The translations under genes and the position numbers were made by a program. From Desulfatibacillum aliphaticivorans DSM 15576 (GTDB taxonomy: Bacteria; Desulfobacterota; Desulfobacteria; Desulfobacterales; Desulfatibacillaceae): a stretch of DNA of 64,000 nt. How positions within the stretch are numbered: the first letter of the stretch is position 1; each line of letters begins with the position of its first letter. This document shows, in pieces, positions 62,756-64,000 of this stretch. Location of the stretch: NCBI RefSeq assembly GCF_000429905.1, contig NZ_AUCT01000009.1, positions 62,001 through 126,000 of the forward strand. Direction: 5' to 3'. Under the pieces are notes generated by a model. The model did not search any database. It saw only the letters and a program-made list of their open reading frames with translations, and was not told the origin of the DNA.

Positions 62756-64000
62756 ATGATAAAAATCTTTCTGGAAATTCATAAGAGCATCCTGGGCTCA
62801 ATTCGCGAACCCTTGATCCTTCTGGATTCCAGGTTAAAAGTCGTAACGGCCAATTCCGCTTTTTACCGGATATTCAGAGTCGAACCCTCCGAAACCGAGG
62901 GCGTGCTGATATACGATCTGGGCAACCGGCAATGGGACATCCCCGACTTAAGAGAATTGCTGGAAGATATCCTTCCTCAAAATGCCGGCTTTCACGATTT
63001 TGAAGTGGAACATGATTTTGAAACCATCGGGCGCAAGATCATGCATCTGAACGCCAGGCGAATCTACGATCAAGGAGATCAAACCCAATTGATTCTACTA
63101 GCCATCGAGGATGTGACCGAACGCGAATACTATAAAAAACACCTTGAGGATCTGGTTGAAGAGCGAACGGCCGAAATACGAAAACTCAAGGAGCAGCTCG
63201 AAGCCGAGAGGGCCTATCTTCAGGATGAAATCAAACTGGTCTACAACCACGAAGACATTATCGGTAAGAGCGATGCCATTAATTATGTGTTTTATAAAGT
63301 GGAACAAATCGCCGGCACCGATACAAACGTGTTGATTCTCGGAGAAACCGGAACCGGCAAGGAATTGGCGGCCCGCGCTATTCATGGAACAAGCCTGCGC
63401 AACAAACGCACCCTGGTCAAAATGAATTGCGCCGCCCTGCCTTCGAATCTGATTGAAAGCGAACTCTTTGGCCATGAAAAAGGCGCCTTCACCGGCGCGC
63501 AATCCAGGCGGTTGGGGCGTTTCGAAGTCGCCGACCGCGCGACCCTGTTTTTGGATGAGATCGGTGAATTGCCGCTGGAACTGCAACCCAAACTGCTCCG
63601 AGTGATTGAAGACGGGGAGTTCGAACGCCTGGGCAGTTCCGAAACCAAAAAGGTGGATGTGCGCATCATTGCCGCCACCAACCGCGATCTCCAGGCCGAG
63701 GTCCAAAAAGGTTCTTTCCGGGAGGATCTTTGGTACCGGCTGAATGTTTTCCCGATCACCATGCCGCCATTGCGTGAACGCCTGGACGACATCCCACTGT
63801 TGGTAAATTTTTATATTGATAGGATTTCAAGAAGACTGGGTAAAGACATCAAGATGATCCCGGCAGGCGTGATGGATATACTGTGTCAATACCACTGGCC
63901 CGGCAATGTTCGCGAGTTGGAAAATGTCCTCGAAAGGGCCGTAATCAACTCCTCCGGCCCCAAGCTGAGATTGGTGGATGCTCTTAAAAACCCGCGCAAG
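62756..64000 (+). CDS. PAS-domain sigma-54-dependent activator (3' end beyond window)
   Basis: The frame opens at ATG 62756 and runs without a stop to base 64000 (415 residues seen). The N-terminal 110 residues look like a PAS sensor domain (LILLDSRLKVVTANSAFYRIF, ending in LAIEDVTEREYYKKHLE), then a coiled-coil linker. The AAA+ domain has Walker A GETGTGKEL, the sigma-54 contact loop GAFTGA, Walker B LFLDEIGELP and RIIAATNRDL, then WPGNVRELENVLERA. The Fis-type HTH must lie past the window. It probably activates the -24/-12 promoter at 49513; that is inference from position. Confidence 0.92.
   Translation, partial: MIKIFLEIHKSILGSIREPLILLDSRLKVVTANSAFYRIFRVEPSETEGVLIYDLGNRQWDIPDLRELLEDILPQNAGFHDFEVEHDFETIGRKIMHLNARRIYDQGDQTQLILLAIEDVTEREYYKKHLEDLVEERTAEIRKLKEQLEAERAYLQDEIKLVYNHEDIIGKSDAINYVFYKVEQIAGTDTNVLILGETGTGKELAARAIHGTSLRNKRTLVKMNCAALPSNLIESELFGHEKGAFTGAQSRRLGRFEVADRATLFLDEIGELPLELQPKLLRVIEDGEFERLGSSETKKVDVRIIAATNRDLQAEVQKGSFREDLWYRLNVFPITMPPLRERLDDIPLLVNFYIDRISRRLGKDIKMIPAGVMDILCQYHWPGNVRELENVLERAVINSSGPKLRLVDALKNPRK

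Overview
The window looks like a piece of a free-living anaerobic delta-proteobacterial (Desulfobacterota, Desulfobacterales-like) chromosome. This rests on family resemblance only: an EF-G of the spirochaete/planctomycete/delta-proteobacterial and mitochondrial type, a LutABC lactate-oxidation operon beside an unusual iron-sulfur LuxR regulator, Cys-rich PAS sensor proteins, and moderately high GC with mixed ATG/GTG starts. No marker fixes the species.

Layout. 1-1443 is the 3' part of clpB with a UUCG terminator, followed by a hipBA-type module under a 13-bp-arm operator. 3176-6840 holds two alpha/beta hydrolases, cutA, a TPR protein and a small unknown gene. 7143-10109 is a large secreted protein with two sets of seven RCC1 blades, calcium-binding repeats and a dockerin-like end. 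10294-10810 is a broken REP-associated transposase beside REP-like palindromes. 10961-14918 is lutABC plus its presumed Fe-S/LuxR regulator. 15330-18238 is the EF-G gene coupled to a P-loop ATPase. 18276-26323 contains an MFS transporter, then a marR-adaptor-RND-TolC efflux operon. 26466-30157 has a Cache-domain protein, an FMN riboswitch with ribB, and an EAL phosphodiesterase. 30154-37164 is mostly housekeeping on the minus strand: ATP-grasp, era, engB, an aminotransferase, hisG, hisI, a UXS-like SDR and folD. 37487-43528 is a signalling operon: NMT1-like binding lipoprotein, sensor kinase, single-domain regulator, hybrid kinase. 43696-45938 carries a DUF362 protein and a PIN-PhoH protein.

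45939-49500 is a scar zone: two broken transposase genes, a spore-photolyase-like radical SAM gene, and the 3' end of a tRNA-Pro lying between paired GGYAGCC repeats. It resembles an integrase attachment site.

49513-64000 (running off the end) is the most notable part. It is a one-strand, tightly packed cluster behind a -24/-12 (sigma-54) promoter with two tandem dyad sites upstream. It encodes a small unknown protein, an ABM-fold monooxygenase-like protein, a B12-type radical SAM enzyme, HflK, HflC, a small helical protein, FtsH, a CHC2/Toprim primase-like protein, a LapA-like membrane protein, a receiver protein, a GroEL without the Gly-Met tail and without groES, a GAF-containing PtsP-like enzyme I, and a PAS/sigma-54 activator. 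I read it as a second, horizontally acquired protein and membrane quality-control module that is turned on as a unit by its own sigma-54 activator. The grouping is visible in the sequence; its joint function is inference.
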